45,251 bases of DNA, taken from positions 1 through 45,251 of the IMG/VR virus record IMGVR_UViG_3300036770_000646; one strand, 5' to 3'. This stretch comes from a virus. Below are positions 22,129-30,663 of the stretch, in pieces; the first letter of the stretch is position 1, and each line of letters begins with the position of its first letter. The notes under the pieces are model-generated. The model made no database searches. It had not been told where the DNA came from and saw nothing but the letters and a program-made list of their open reading frames with translations. The position numbers and the translations under genes are program-made.

Positions 22129-22437
22129 TCAAGCCCAGGGCAGACCTGCAGCTTTAGTCGGTTGACGCTGTTCGTCGAGCTGGGCCTGGAGAGCAGCCTC
22201 AACTTCAGCTACTTTTTCAGCGCCAAGCTTGTCTTGGAGCCAACCCACAACGACTTCAGGGGTCAGCTCGCTAAACGGAATCAGTTCGTCCTCAGGACGC
22301 TCCAGACCAATGGATCCATATGCACCAGCTGCATAGGTGTCGTCTTTGGCGTCAACGGTGTAATGCAGGGTGTAAACGTAGCCGTCTTCGACTTCGCGCT
22401 CCATTTGGGCGATGGTCCAAGTGAAGGTGGTAGACAT
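22129..22437 (-). CDS. Conserved phage protein (DUF7936-like)
   Basis: A 102-aa acidic protein with the N-terminal pattern MSTTFTWTIAQMEREVEDGY and HYTVDAKDDTYAAGAYGSIG, then a C-terminal VVVGWLQDKLGAEKVAEVEA helix. This family is widespread in cyanophages near tail-fibre and lysis genes. Its role is unknown. It is first after a strong terminator, so it opens the lysis/packaging unit. Confidence 0.8.
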   Translation of the reverse strand: MSTTFTWTIAQMEREVEDGYVYTLHYTVDAKDDTYAAGAYGSIGLERPEDELIPFSELTPEVVVGWLQDKLGAEKVAEVEAALQAQLDEQRQPTKAAGLPWA

Positions 22438-22454
22438 AAGTAAAGTGTGGATAA

Positions 22455-22485
22455 ATAAAAAAAGAGCCCACCGATTGGCGGGCTC
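22455..22485 (-). terminator. Strong rho-independent terminator after the tail-fibre gene cluster
   Basis: On the minus strand GAGCCCGCC-AATC-GGTGGGCTC (22485-22464) is followed by TTTTTTTATTTA. The nine-pair stem with one wobble makes this one of the clearest terminators in the genome. It separates virion from lysis genes. Confidence 0.9.
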
Positions 22486-22510
22486 AGGTGAGAGGGTTTA
22501 GTGAGTAGGA

Positions 22511-22747
22511 CTACTCAAGCCCAAGAGCAGCCTTGATCTCCTCAGGACTTCCCGCTGCATCAATGTCAACTTGGATGGCAGCGTATTTGTCCCGGATCTC
22601 TTGCCGCTTGGCTTCAGCTTCCACAGCATCGTTGCCGGGAATCTGCTTCATAATCACCTCGTCGTAGGGCTTGAACTCCTCAGCCCGCATGGCGCGGCGC
22701 TTGTCGTGACCAATGGCTTTGGCTTTGTCCAGGTTGATGGTGATCAT
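22511..22747 (-). CDS. Conserved cyanophage tail-fibre-associated small protein
   Basis: A 78-aa protein with the characteristic start MITINLDKAKAIGHDKRRAM, then VIMKQIPGNDAVEAEAKRQE and IRDKYA. The KAxxIxHDxRRxxRxxEF pattern occurs next to fibre genes in many cyanophages and resembles the tail-assembly chaperone (DUF4376) region. Coupled to the upstream gene by ATGA. A terminator follows. Confidence 0.72.
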   Translation of the reverse strand: MITINLDKAKAIGHDKRRAMRAEEFKPYDEVIMKQIPGNDAVEAEAKRQEIRDKYAAIQVDIDAAGSPEEIKAALGLE

Positions 22748-22995
22748 TGGGCTGCCTCCTTAGCGGCGAAATAAGCGTCGGCACCGATGCCGTAGCCGTC
22801 AGGGTTGCTGAAGTCGGCTTCCCAGGCGCCACGGAAGGTGCGGTCGCTGGGGATGTCAGTGACATCAGCCAACAGGTAAGGGATGCCTGCAGGAACGTCC
22901 TTTTGGGCAACGTCTTCAATAGGAAGTTCGCCCGTGGGAATGATGACAGCAACGCCGCTTTCGGGCGTGGGGTAGATGATGCGTTGGTTGGTCAT
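22744..22995 (-). CDS. Small tail-fibre-associated protein (RIIY family)
   Basis: An 83-aa acidic protein with N-terminus MTNQRIIYPTPESGVAVIIP, then a part rich in Pro and Asp ending FAAKEAAQ. The start (RIIY-x5-GV-x2-IIPT) is shared with the 31-aa ORF just upstream. Such proteins cluster after fibre genes in cyanophages. Function unknown; fibre assembly or capping is a guess from position. Confidence 0.68.
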   Translation of the reverse strand: MTNQRIIYPTPESGVAVIIPTGELPIEDVAQKDVPAGIPYLLADVTDIPSDRTFRGAWEADFSNPDGYGIGADAYFAAKEAAQ

Positions 22996-23087
22996 GGGGT
23001 TACCTCGTTGCGGAACAGTTTGACGGACTCTGTGGGGATGATGATGGAGACTCCGCCGGTCTCGTTTTGGTAGATGATTCGTTTCAT
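22992..23087 (-). CDS. 31-aa truncated paralogue of the RIIY protein
   Basis: A tiny ORF starting MKRIIYQNETGGVSIIIPTE and ending LFRNEVTP. It repeats the N-terminal motif of the next gene (RIIY ... GV ... IIPT) and then stops as ATGA at that gene's start. It looks like a duplicated and shortened copy that stays in the translational chain after the tail fibre. Confidence 0.55.
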   Translation of the reverse strand: MKRIIYQNETGGVSIIIPTESVKLFRNEVTP

Positions 23088-23091
23088 GGTG

Positions 23092-26000
23092 TTAGCGGAA
23101 GATGGCAACATTAATGTATTTAACATCGTATTTTGATCCGCTCCCTGGAGATTTAATTTCCATTCGCATGGATGATGTTGTTGGCGCTACTTCACCACCG
23201 CCAGAGTTTATAGCTGTCACAACAGTTGCAGTTCCATATGCTTCTCCACATGAAGCAATAGATGAATAATTTGCATCCGCTAACGCCGTCGTGAAGTTCA
23301 CCGTATAGTCGCCCGTCCCGTTATCCGTAATGCTGCTCACGTTGCCGCTGTCCCTGATTGCCACAGTACCAGTGCCGTTGAAGTTCACCCAAGCGCGGCA
23401 CCAAAAAGCAGGATAAAGAGTTGAGCCACTTGGTACGACAGCAGAGAAAGAACCGGCGTTGTTAATGCGAAATCTTTCCGTCGGGCTGCTCGCCCCATCG
23501 GCGGTAGTGGAGAACACTAGCCTGCCCGGCATGTCGTTAGCGCCAGGGGTGCCGTCTACTTCGGCAAGAATTTGAGCACAACCAAGAAAATTCGTTCCGT
23601 CATCTGCTGTAAATGTAATCCCGCCAACACCGTCATTATTTTGAACAATTCCACGAGTGCCGACTGCGCCGCCGCGTGATTTGCTAAAAATCAACTCAGA
23701 GCGGTTACCATCGTTACTCCATCGACCAGAGTTGATGTAGCCCTGGCCTGCGGTACCGTGAGCTTGTATTCCTGCATTGACAAGAGCTGTAACGCTACTA
23801 GACGTGCCAACTAACAGGCGTCCCGAGCTGTCGATGCGGGCATATTCGCTGGCTCCCGAAAGATTACGAAAACGATGAGTTGTACCGTCAAGGAAAATAT
23901 CACCGGTTCGACTTAATTCGATATTGCCGCCTTGACCACTAGCAGCACCACCTTGAAGAAGAACGGTGGTGTCACTGGAATTTGCGGCTCCGATTAACCG
24001 AAATGATCCGGGATTAGAGCTGAGACTAATGTTACCGTTAACTTCAAGTGACTCTCCAGGACTCGTAGTGCCAATCCCTACGAGGCCGGCTCCAGTAATG
24101 CGAAGTCGCTCACTTATTGGCTGCGTATTATCGGTGGAGCCGTGGGTGAAGAACGCTAAACCTGCTAGATCAGAATCGGCGCCAGTCTGCACCGAACTAA
24201 TTGCGGCAACCCGCGTATTATTCGCACCATTTCTGGCCCAACTTATGCCTGGTCCGTACTCGTTGTTTGCTACTGTTGCGCCAGTAGCGTCAAACTGAAG
24301 ACCATCACCCGTGAAGGTATTCCAGGCTGTCGATAGACCCGTGGAAGCCTTTGTGGTTAATACTGCTTGAGGCGTGGAAGTCCCCAGACCTAATCGGCCA
24401 CTGGAGTCAAATCGTGCTACCTCGCTTGTGTATTGCACAAAGCGAAGCGGCATCCGCGCTGTGGTAGACAAAAATGTATTGATGTCTGCCACGCCATTAT
24501 CAACACTAATAAACAAACTATCATTGGTAGCGGAGTCTCTTGCCAGGAACTGATTGTTTGCGGCATGAGAATGTATATTTGCTGCAACGCTTGATGTCCC
24601 TACTGATACGCGGCCATCGCTTGCGATAAACAATCGCCCAGTGCCATTAGTTGAGATGGCTACGTTGTTTGCCGAAGGTAGATAAACGCCGTTGGTGGGA
24701 GCTGTGCTGCTGGTGGGGATGAAGCTGGCAGCGGTACTGGTGCCAGTGGTTGTGGTGTTCTGGCTGCCGAAGTCCGGGCTGATCTTGGTGCCAGCAATAG
24801 CGGCAGAAGCGTTGACGTCAGCGTTGACCAGGGTGCCGTCAGCAACCATGGTGCTGGTGATGGTGCCGGTATCGCCAACAGTGACGACGTTGTTGCCGCC
24901 CTTGGTCAGTGCACCAGGAACATTGACAGCGCCTGCAGCACTGATAGAAAGTCGTTCCGTACCACCAGTCGTAAAGGACAGCTGATCAGCACCAGGGCTG
25001 AACGCACCAGTATTGGGGTCACCAGAGATGAACAAAGACGGCAACGCAGCCGTACCTGCTGTGATTCCAAGAGGACCAGTAAGGGTGTCGCCAGACTTAC
25101 TGACAAGGTTGCCAGTAGCGGTTACGCCGCCCTGCCAAGCTGTGCCGTTAAAAACACGCAGCTCATTGTTAGTGGTGTTGAAGACCAGATCACCAGTATC
25201 AAGGCTAGTGGTCGGATCAGTAGAGGAAACACGATAACGAGCTGCAAAATCATTAACCGTGTTCAGGTTGCTGGCAACGCTGTTCACGTTGGCAATCGAA
25301 CCACCAACGTTGTTCACATTGGCAATACTGCCTGCAACCGTATTGACGTTGGCAGCATTTGAAGCAACTGCAGTGACGTTGGCACTGTTTGTAGCAACAG
25401 TGGTGACATCAGAGCTGATACCAGCGACAGTCGTCACTTCCGTAGCCTTAGGAACAAGGCGGTGGAAGGTGTACGTGTGAAGCGTCGAGGTGGTCTCAAC
25501 AAGCACCCCAAAGCCAGCTGCAAGGACCGTAGAGCCACAGCCGTTGATGGTGACGGTATTGGTGCCAGCACCATTCGTGATGGTCACAATCCCTGAGGAT
25601 GGAGTCCTAGAGGTGCTGATCTCCTTGATGCTGATGATCGTCCCAGCCCCATCCGGGTTGTTGATGTCCGGGTTGGTAAGGGGGAAGCTGGTCTCGTTGG
25701 CAATGGGGACAAAGCCGCCCACGTCATCGACAAGATCAATGATCCGTGCATCGATGGCAGCCGTAGAGGCAATCCTGGAGTCGCTTGACGACCACGTATC
25801 ACCACTGAAGATGGTTTCGGTGCTGTCCTGACGGAAGTACCGAGCATCAGAAGCAGAGGTGGTAAAGAAGCTGGTGTCGTTGGGGGTCGAAGCCGAGTGC
25901 TCAGCATTGGTGACCACCGTCCCATCAGTCAACTTGGCGCTAGTGATAACACCATCAGCGATCTTGGCCGCAGTAACCGCGCTATCAGCAATTTTGGCGG

Positions 26001-26928
26001 TAGTGACATTGCTGTCAGCGATCTTTGCTGTAGTGACGTTGGAATCGGCAATCTTTGCCGTCGTCACATTACTGTCAGCGATCTTTGCAGTCGTGACATT
26101 GGCATCAAGGATCTTCACAGTTGTGACATTACCGTCTGCAATCTTTGCAGTGGTAACGTTGCTATCTGCGATCTTGGCAGTGGTTACGTTTGCGTCGAGG
26201 ATCTTTGCAGTGGTAACTGCATTGCTGGCAATGTCAGCAGCGACAATCGTCCCGTCAGCAATCTTGGCAGAAGTAACAGCTCCATCGGCAATGTCAGCGG
26301 TAGCGATAGTGCCGTCTGCAATTTTGGCAGACGTAACAGCACTGTCGGCAATCTTTGCTGTGGTTACATTGCTATCAGCAATTTTAGCGGTAGTGACGTT
26401 ACTATCAGCAATCATGCTGGTAGCGATGGTTCCTACGTCACCAGTGCTTACAAGGGTGCCACTTGCATTGGGAAGGTTCAGCGTACGATCAGCCGAAGGG
26501 TCACCACCAAGCAGGGTAACCTCATTCGCATCGTTAGTGGTTCCTTCAAAGACAATGCCTTTACCAGCAGCAAATTCGATGTTGCCACTCATCGTGCCAC
26601 CAGTCCTGTCAAGACGCCTATCAACAGTCTCTTGGGTGTTGTACAGAACCTGATTAAAGTTGTCGTTCAGATCCTGGGCACGGATGGCAGAACCAGCAAA
26701 GAAGGTTGCTTGTAGCGTATCTGCGTTGGTTTCTCGGTAGATACGGATGGCAACCCCATTACCAGGAGCACTCGTAAAAGAAACAGTTGTAGCGTTGGCA
26801 AGAGTGTATGCAGTTGTCAAGACTCCACCAAGGGTTACCTTGATGTCCGTCTCCTCAAGATATGGGAAAGTGAAGGAATAGTTTGTGGTTGAACCATTCC
26901 CTGTGTATGTGTTTTCAGTTACAGCCAT
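23092..26928 (-). CDS. Tail fibre protein (T7 gp17-like N-terminus)
   Basis: The 1278-aa receptor-binding fibre. Residues 1-105 are the T7-type attachment domain (NYSFTFPYLEETDIKVTL ... SAIRAQDLNDNFNQVLY). Residues 171-340 are 17 uninterrupted 10-residue repeats of the (D/S)-S-N-V-T-T-A-K-I-A type. Residues about 490-560 hold a second decad array (ANVNTVAGSI-like). The long C-terminal part has repeated fibre knobs with ERLRI / VGIGTTSPGE-type motifs common in phage fibres. It ends with a beta-rich domain near 1160-1278. The repeats invite length change by recombination. The gene starts 6 bases after the internal virion protein stop. Confidence 0.93.
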   Translation of the reverse strand: MAVTENTYTGNGSTTNYSFTFPYLEETDIKVTLGGVLTTAYTLANATTVSFTSAPGNGVAIRIYRETNADTLQATFFAGSAIRAQDLNDNFNQVLYNTQETVDRRLDRTGGTMSGNIEFAAGKGIVFEGTTNDANEVTLLGGDPSADRTLNLPNASGTLVSTGDVGTIATSMIADSNVTTAKIADSNVTTAKIADSAVTSAKIADGTIATADIADGAVTSAKIADGTIVAADIASNAVTTAKILDANVTTAKIADSNVTTAKIADGNVTTVKILDANVTTAKIADSNVTTAKIADSNVTTAKIADSNVTTAKIADSAVTAAKIADGVITSAKLTDGTVVTNAEHSASTPNDTSFFTTSASDARYFRQDSTETIFSGDTWSSSDSRIASTAAIDARIIDLVDDVGGFVPIANETSFPLTNPDINNPDGAGTIISIKEISTSRTPSSGIVTITNGAGTNTVTINGCGSTVLAAGFGVLVETTSTLHTYTFHRLVPKATEVTTVAGISSDVTTVATNSANVTAVASNAANVNTVAGSIANVNNVGGSIANVNSVASNLNTVNDFAARYRVSSTDPTTSLDTGDLVFNTTNNELRVFNGTAWQGGVTATGNLVSKSGDTLTGPLGITAGTAALPSLFISGDPNTGAFSPGADQLSFTTGGTERLSISAAGAVNVPGALTKGGNNVVTVGDTGTITSTMVADGTLVNADVNASAAIAGTKISPDFGSQNTTTTGTSTAASFIPTSSTAPTNGVYLPSANNVAISTNGTGRLFIASDGRVSVGTSSVAANIHSHAANNQFLARDSATNDSLFISVDNGVADINTFLSTTARMPLRFVQYTSEVARFDSSGRLGLGTSTPQAVLTTKASTGLSTAWNTFTGDGLQFDATGATVANNEYGPGISWARNGANNTRVAAISSVQTGADSDLAGLAFFTHGSTDNTQPISERLRITGAGLVGIGTTSPGESLEVNGNISLSSNPGSFRLIGAANSSDTTVLLQGGAASGQGGNIELSRTGDIFLDGTTHRFRNLSGASEYARIDSSGRLLVGTSSSVTALVNAGIQAHGTAGQGYINSGRWSNDGNRSELIFSKSRGGAVGTRGIVQNNDGVGGITFTADDGTNFLGCAQILAEVDGTPGANDMPGRLVFSTTADGASSPTERFRINNAGSFSAVVPSGSTLYPAFWCRAWVNFNGTGTVAIRDSGNVSSITDNGTGDYTVNFTTALADANYSSIASCGEAYGTATVVTAINSGGGEVAPTTSSMRMEIKSPGSGSKYDVKYINVAIFR
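25909..26418. repeat. 17 x 30-bp tandem repeats inside the tail fibre gene
   Basis: Codons 171-340 of the fibre gene consist of 17 decads, all exactly 30 bases long with no indels. Third-position differences between units show that they are diverged, not freshly amplified. They also create long open frames on the opposite strand. Confidence 0.9.
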
Positions 26929-26934
26929 TTACGC

Positions 26935-29900
26935 TCATTTGTTGGTGTTAGACAGCAGGTTACTCACATCGTTTAGAGCACCTGCTTGTTGGCGGTTAGC
27001 CCGCACTTGCTTACGTTGGCCAGTAATGACAAGATCAGGGTATGCATTCCGCATCTTGATCTCAGCAACGTCTTTTGCGTAATCAAAGATCCTCTCGATC
27101 TCGTTGTACAAAAGACTCTTTTTGATGGGTGTATTGTTGGGGTCAGTAGGAGTCTGACCGGGAATGCCTTTGTTCCTCAGACGCTGGTAGTACTTAATCT
27201 CTTCCTGCATCTGGGGGTTCTTGAACAAAGCTGCAAGCTGTTTCTCAACGTTCTGCTCTCCTATGTAGGATTGCATGATTGAACGCTGCTCAGCATTGAG
27301 CTTGTTGCCATAGCGATCCGTCGACAAGGTGTAGTTAAGGTCAAAGCCTGTATTCCTAAGGGTGCGACGGGTCTCTGAGTCGTTCGACGTGATCTGAATA
27401 GGACTGATACTGTTGAGCATCCGTGTGGGGAAGTCGTAATCACGGAGAATCTCACCACTCAGCACATCCCGCTTTACGGGGAGAGTGCCTCGTGCAATGG
27501 GGTTACGGTTCCTGATGGTGCTCCAGATATCTTTCTCAACTTCACGCATGCCAGGATTGAGGACGTTGGCAATCTCGTTCCTGAGGCTGGCAAATGGAAC
27601 ATGGTTGTTGATCATATTGGCGACCCAGACCTGATTGCGATTCACATCAAGGCTGAGTACTTCCATCAAATCACCAAGACCACTCAAGAAGGACTTGTTG
27701 GTTACGTTCTGAGCAATCAAAAACGAAGCCTTCTGAAGCTGGTTCTCAGTCCAACTTTCGCCAAGGTTCTGAACGTTGTCGCCAATGTCAGCAACCAAAG
27801 CCAAGAATGAGGCAAAGGGCTCAAGGCCGTCATAGTTGATGAACTTGTCACCAACTTTGATTGAGCGGGGACGCCATCCAGCTTGAATCCAAGCGTTGCG
27901 TAGCTCAGTATCAGCAGGACCGTTGCCAGTCAGACGACCACTGGTGTAGAGACCACCTGCAGCTGCCACAGTCATATAGCCAGTAGCGATCCGACCACGG
28001 ATCAACGCTTTGGCCTCCATGAGCTTCTCAGGAGAGGTGATGCCATAGCGCATAACCTGAGTAAGGTCATCAGGCTGGGCGCTCATTACATGACGCACCT
28101 CGTCGTTGAAGGTTGCAAGTAGAGGGGTGTGCTTAGCCACAACTCCCATGGCGTTAACACCCGTCTTCATAAATAGGAAGAACGGACGAAGCATGGGGAT
28201 TTGAGTCAGGGCACGGTCAATAGCTGCAAGCCTGGGGCCAAGAGGTGTCATCAGCGAGGCTTCATCACCAGCCATAACGGCAAACTTGTTGATGACTTCA
28301 CCCTGACGGTTGAAGACCAATTCCCTAAGCTCACCTTCATATCGTTTCACCAGATCGCTCGTAAGTTCACCACCAGTTTCATTCCACGCCTTTTCAAATG
28401 CCTGAGACTTCAGCTCCATACGACCAACAATGGTCTTGGAGAAAGCGTCAATGGCAGCCATTGCATTGGTCGGATACCGAACCCATGACTGGTTGTTGAA
28501 GTCGTGGAGAGCAGAAGTGAACCGATACATCGCCTTCTCAGCAAACGTACCTTCCCGCTCAATCACAGCACCCATAGCCTTCCAAGGCTGGGTTTCAGTA
28601 GGAGGAATGATTCGGTTGACTTGGTAAGGAACATCATCGAGATTCCTAACCAGGCTCATATGGGTATTCCTAGCAAGCTTCCAAGCCTCTCCAGCACCTT
28701 CAAACATGGCCATGGCCTGGTGCATGCCAAGCTGCATGAGTTTGGAGTCGCCTTGGGAAAGACCCCCCAGCATCACCTGTAAGGGCCTGAGAGCGACGAC
28801 AAGGTTGGTACCAGCGAATGCCCTAGCAAGGGTCTTGGGACCACTCAGGATGCTGTTGTAGAGGGTTGTCTGCAGACCATCAACAAAGGCAGATTTCTTA
28901 TTCTCGTGCCCAATGAAGCTGGACCAGTTAAAGATCTTGTCTTTGCTGTACTGGTAAAGGTTGTTCAGGGTGTTGGGGTCACCACCACTCTCAGCAAAAG
29001 CTTTCATCATCAGCTCAGCCATCTCTGGATCTTCATCCAGTACCTTGCCAAGACGGTCGATGTAGACACGGATGTTCTCAGATTGGAGAGGGCTAGCAAT
29101 AGCCTTCCCAAACTTGCCAGTCTTTAGCCATTCAAGAGCCGAACCACGGAGATAGGAAGCCTCATGCAGAGCAGTCAGCGACATCTCGTAGTTAGTCAGG
29201 AGCCGCTGCCTGAGAATGCCAGTATCAAAGTCTTCAGCAATGGAAAGAGTACCTGCTGCAAGGTCACGTAGGTACTGACCCTGTGTATTGGCAAGCATCT
29301 CGACAGCCTTGTACTCAATATCGCCAAGAGTTCCCTTCATAGAAGGATCCTTGGAGTTCTGAAGGGCTTGAGCAAAGCGAGCTGCATCATCAGGATCCAT
29401 TGCTGCATCCATCAGATCGACGTACTTAGCAGCAACTAGGTTGCCGACTTTTTCACGGTCGTAACGCAGACCTTTGACATTCTCGCCATGCCAGTCCATG
29501 CGATCCATTTCCCGCTCTAGCTCTCGATAGAGCTTCTTGAGAGCAGGATCGCCACCGCTTAGAGCATTGCGGATACGAGATTCAGTAGCTAGTACCTGAC
29601 GGCTGCCATATTTCTGGCTGCCATCAATCTCCATGTCATAGAGCTGCTTGAGGTTCTCAAAGTAACCAGTGCGAACATTGGCAGCAGTAGGAGCAACACC
29701 TTTATCTGGGATATCAAAAAAGTCGCCATGGGCAAACCGGTTGGGTTCAACCATGTCGGGGTCTTTGGTTGCATAGTCAAGGATCTCCTCCTCTTGGGGT
29801 TTGATCCGCTCTTGCTCCAACTTGTCAGCAGTGCTCTTGGCAACAGCTTGAGGGTCAACATTCTCACCTTTGGCAGCAGCCCTAGCGGCCTTCTTACCTG

Positions 29901-30663
29901 CCTTGGATGCGAGGGCAAGGTCAATGGCAACACCAAGACCAATGCCCTCCAGCATGTTCTTCAGACGCCGCTCAAGAGCTGAGTCGTCCTTGTCGGTAGT
30001 GATGACTGGAGCCCAGGGGATGACCTTCTTGATCTCATCACCAATGGTTTCCCCTTCAGAGAAGGAGCTGGTGAAGTCAGCCATGGCGCCTTTGACAGCA
30101 CCCCGTGCTACAGCACCACCTTTGGTAGTGGCAGTAGAGGTAAGGAACTGACCAGCCTTGACTGCTGGGGCAATCTTGGAGACCTTGAAGAGATTGCCAA
30201 CACCACCTGTACCAGCGGTCAGAAGACCAAATTCAAGAAGACCTCTGGTGATGTTTCCCCAGACTGTTCTGTTCATGGGTTCAGCTTCGTCAGCAACCTG
30301 AAGCCAGGTGGGCTTAAACTCCTTTTCCAGAAGTTGGCCAGTGAGGAGGCCCTCAGCGGTACCTCCAACACTTTCCACGGCATCGATACCTGCTCCAACG
30401 ACCGCAGTGCCTAGTTCCTGAACAACGTTGGGCTGAGGTTTGGCAGCGTTTTCTGCTTGTTGAGCTGACTGTGCTTGTTGTTTTTGATTGGCTGCAGCGG
30501 TTGCAGCCTTTTGCTGATCAATTTTCTGTTGCTCTTGTTGGAGCATTTGGTTGGCTTCAGCATCACGCTTAGCCTGCTCATCCTCCAGCTCAAGGAGTCG
30601 TGACTCGTTGCTGTAATAGTTAGGGTTAACAAGAGCCGCACTAGACGGCGTTGAGTAGGTCAT
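26935..30663 (-). CDS. Internal virion protein (T7 gp16-position)
   Basis: A 1242-aa inner-core protein expected to be ejected into the host at infection to extend the tail across the envelope. It begins with a Gln/Ala-rich coiled coil (about 20-75), then an Ala/Gly hydrophobic stretch, and a long mostly helical body. The position between the gp15-like and fibre genes and the size fit T7 gp16 (1318 aa). I do not see an N-terminal transglycosylase like that of T7 gp16. That activity appears to be in the gp15-position protein here. It begins in a TAATG overlap with that gene. Confidence 0.82.
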   Translation of the reverse strand: MTYSTPSSAALVNPNYYSNESRLLELEDEQAKRDAEANQMLQQEQQKIDQQKAATAAANQKQQAQSAQQAENAAKPQPNVVQELGTAVVGAGIDAVESVGGTAEGLLTGQLLEKEFKPTWLQVADEAEPMNRTVWGNITRGLLEFGLLTAGTGGVGNLFKVSKIAPAVKAGQFLTSTATTKGGAVARGAVKGAMADFTSSFSEGETIGDEIKKVIPWAPVITTDKDDSALERRLKNMLEGIGLGVAIDLALASKAGKKAARAAAKGENVDPQAVAKSTADKLEQERIKPQEEEILDYATKDPDMVEPNRFAHGDFFDIPDKGVAPTAANVRTGYFENLKQLYDMEIDGSQKYGSRQVLATESRIRNALSGGDPALKKLYRELEREMDRMDWHGENVKGLRYDREKVGNLVAAKYVDLMDAAMDPDDAARFAQALQNSKDPSMKGTLGDIEYKAVEMLANTQGQYLRDLAAGTLSIAEDFDTGILRQRLLTNYEMSLTALHEASYLRGSALEWLKTGKFGKAIASPLQSENIRVYIDRLGKVLDEDPEMAELMMKAFAESGGDPNTLNNLYQYSKDKIFNWSSFIGHENKKSAFVDGLQTTLYNSILSGPKTLARAFAGTNLVVALRPLQVMLGGLSQGDSKLMQLGMHQAMAMFEGAGEAWKLARNTHMSLVRNLDDVPYQVNRIIPPTETQPWKAMGAVIEREGTFAEKAMYRFTSALHDFNNQSWVRYPTNAMAAIDAFSKTIVGRMELKSQAFEKAWNETGGELTSDLVKRYEGELRELVFNRQGEVINKFAVMAGDEASLMTPLGPRLAAIDRALTQIPMLRPFFLFMKTGVNAMGVVAKHTPLLATFNDEVRHVMSAQPDDLTQVMRYGITSPEKLMEAKALIRGRIATGYMTVAAAGGLYTSGRLTGNGPADTELRNAWIQAGWRPRSIKVGDKFINYDGLEPFASFLALVADIGDNVQNLGESWTENQLQKASFLIAQNVTNKSFLSGLGDLMEVLSLDVNRNQVWVANMINNHVPFASLRNEIANVLNPGMREVEKDIWSTIRNRNPIARGTLPVKRDVLSGEILRDYDFPTRMLNSISPIQITSNDSETRRTLRNTGFDLNYTLSTDRYGNKLNAEQRSIMQSYIGEQNVEKQLAALFKNPQMQEEIKYYQRLRNKGIPGQTPTDPNNTPIKKSLLYNEIERIFDYAKDVAEIKMRNAYPDLVITGQRKQVRANRQQAGALNDVSNLLSNTNK

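Noticed and set aside
25909-26418. Regular repeats resembling a CRISPR array
   Set aside because: The 30-base units abut without spacers, vary at third codon positions and are in frame with the fibre protein.
25859-26715. Two long plus-strand ORFs (264 and 272 codons) opposite the tail fibre repeats
   Set aside because: They mirror the 30-base repeats, whose periodicity keeps opposite frames open. They have repetitive low-complexity translation and no ribosome binding site.
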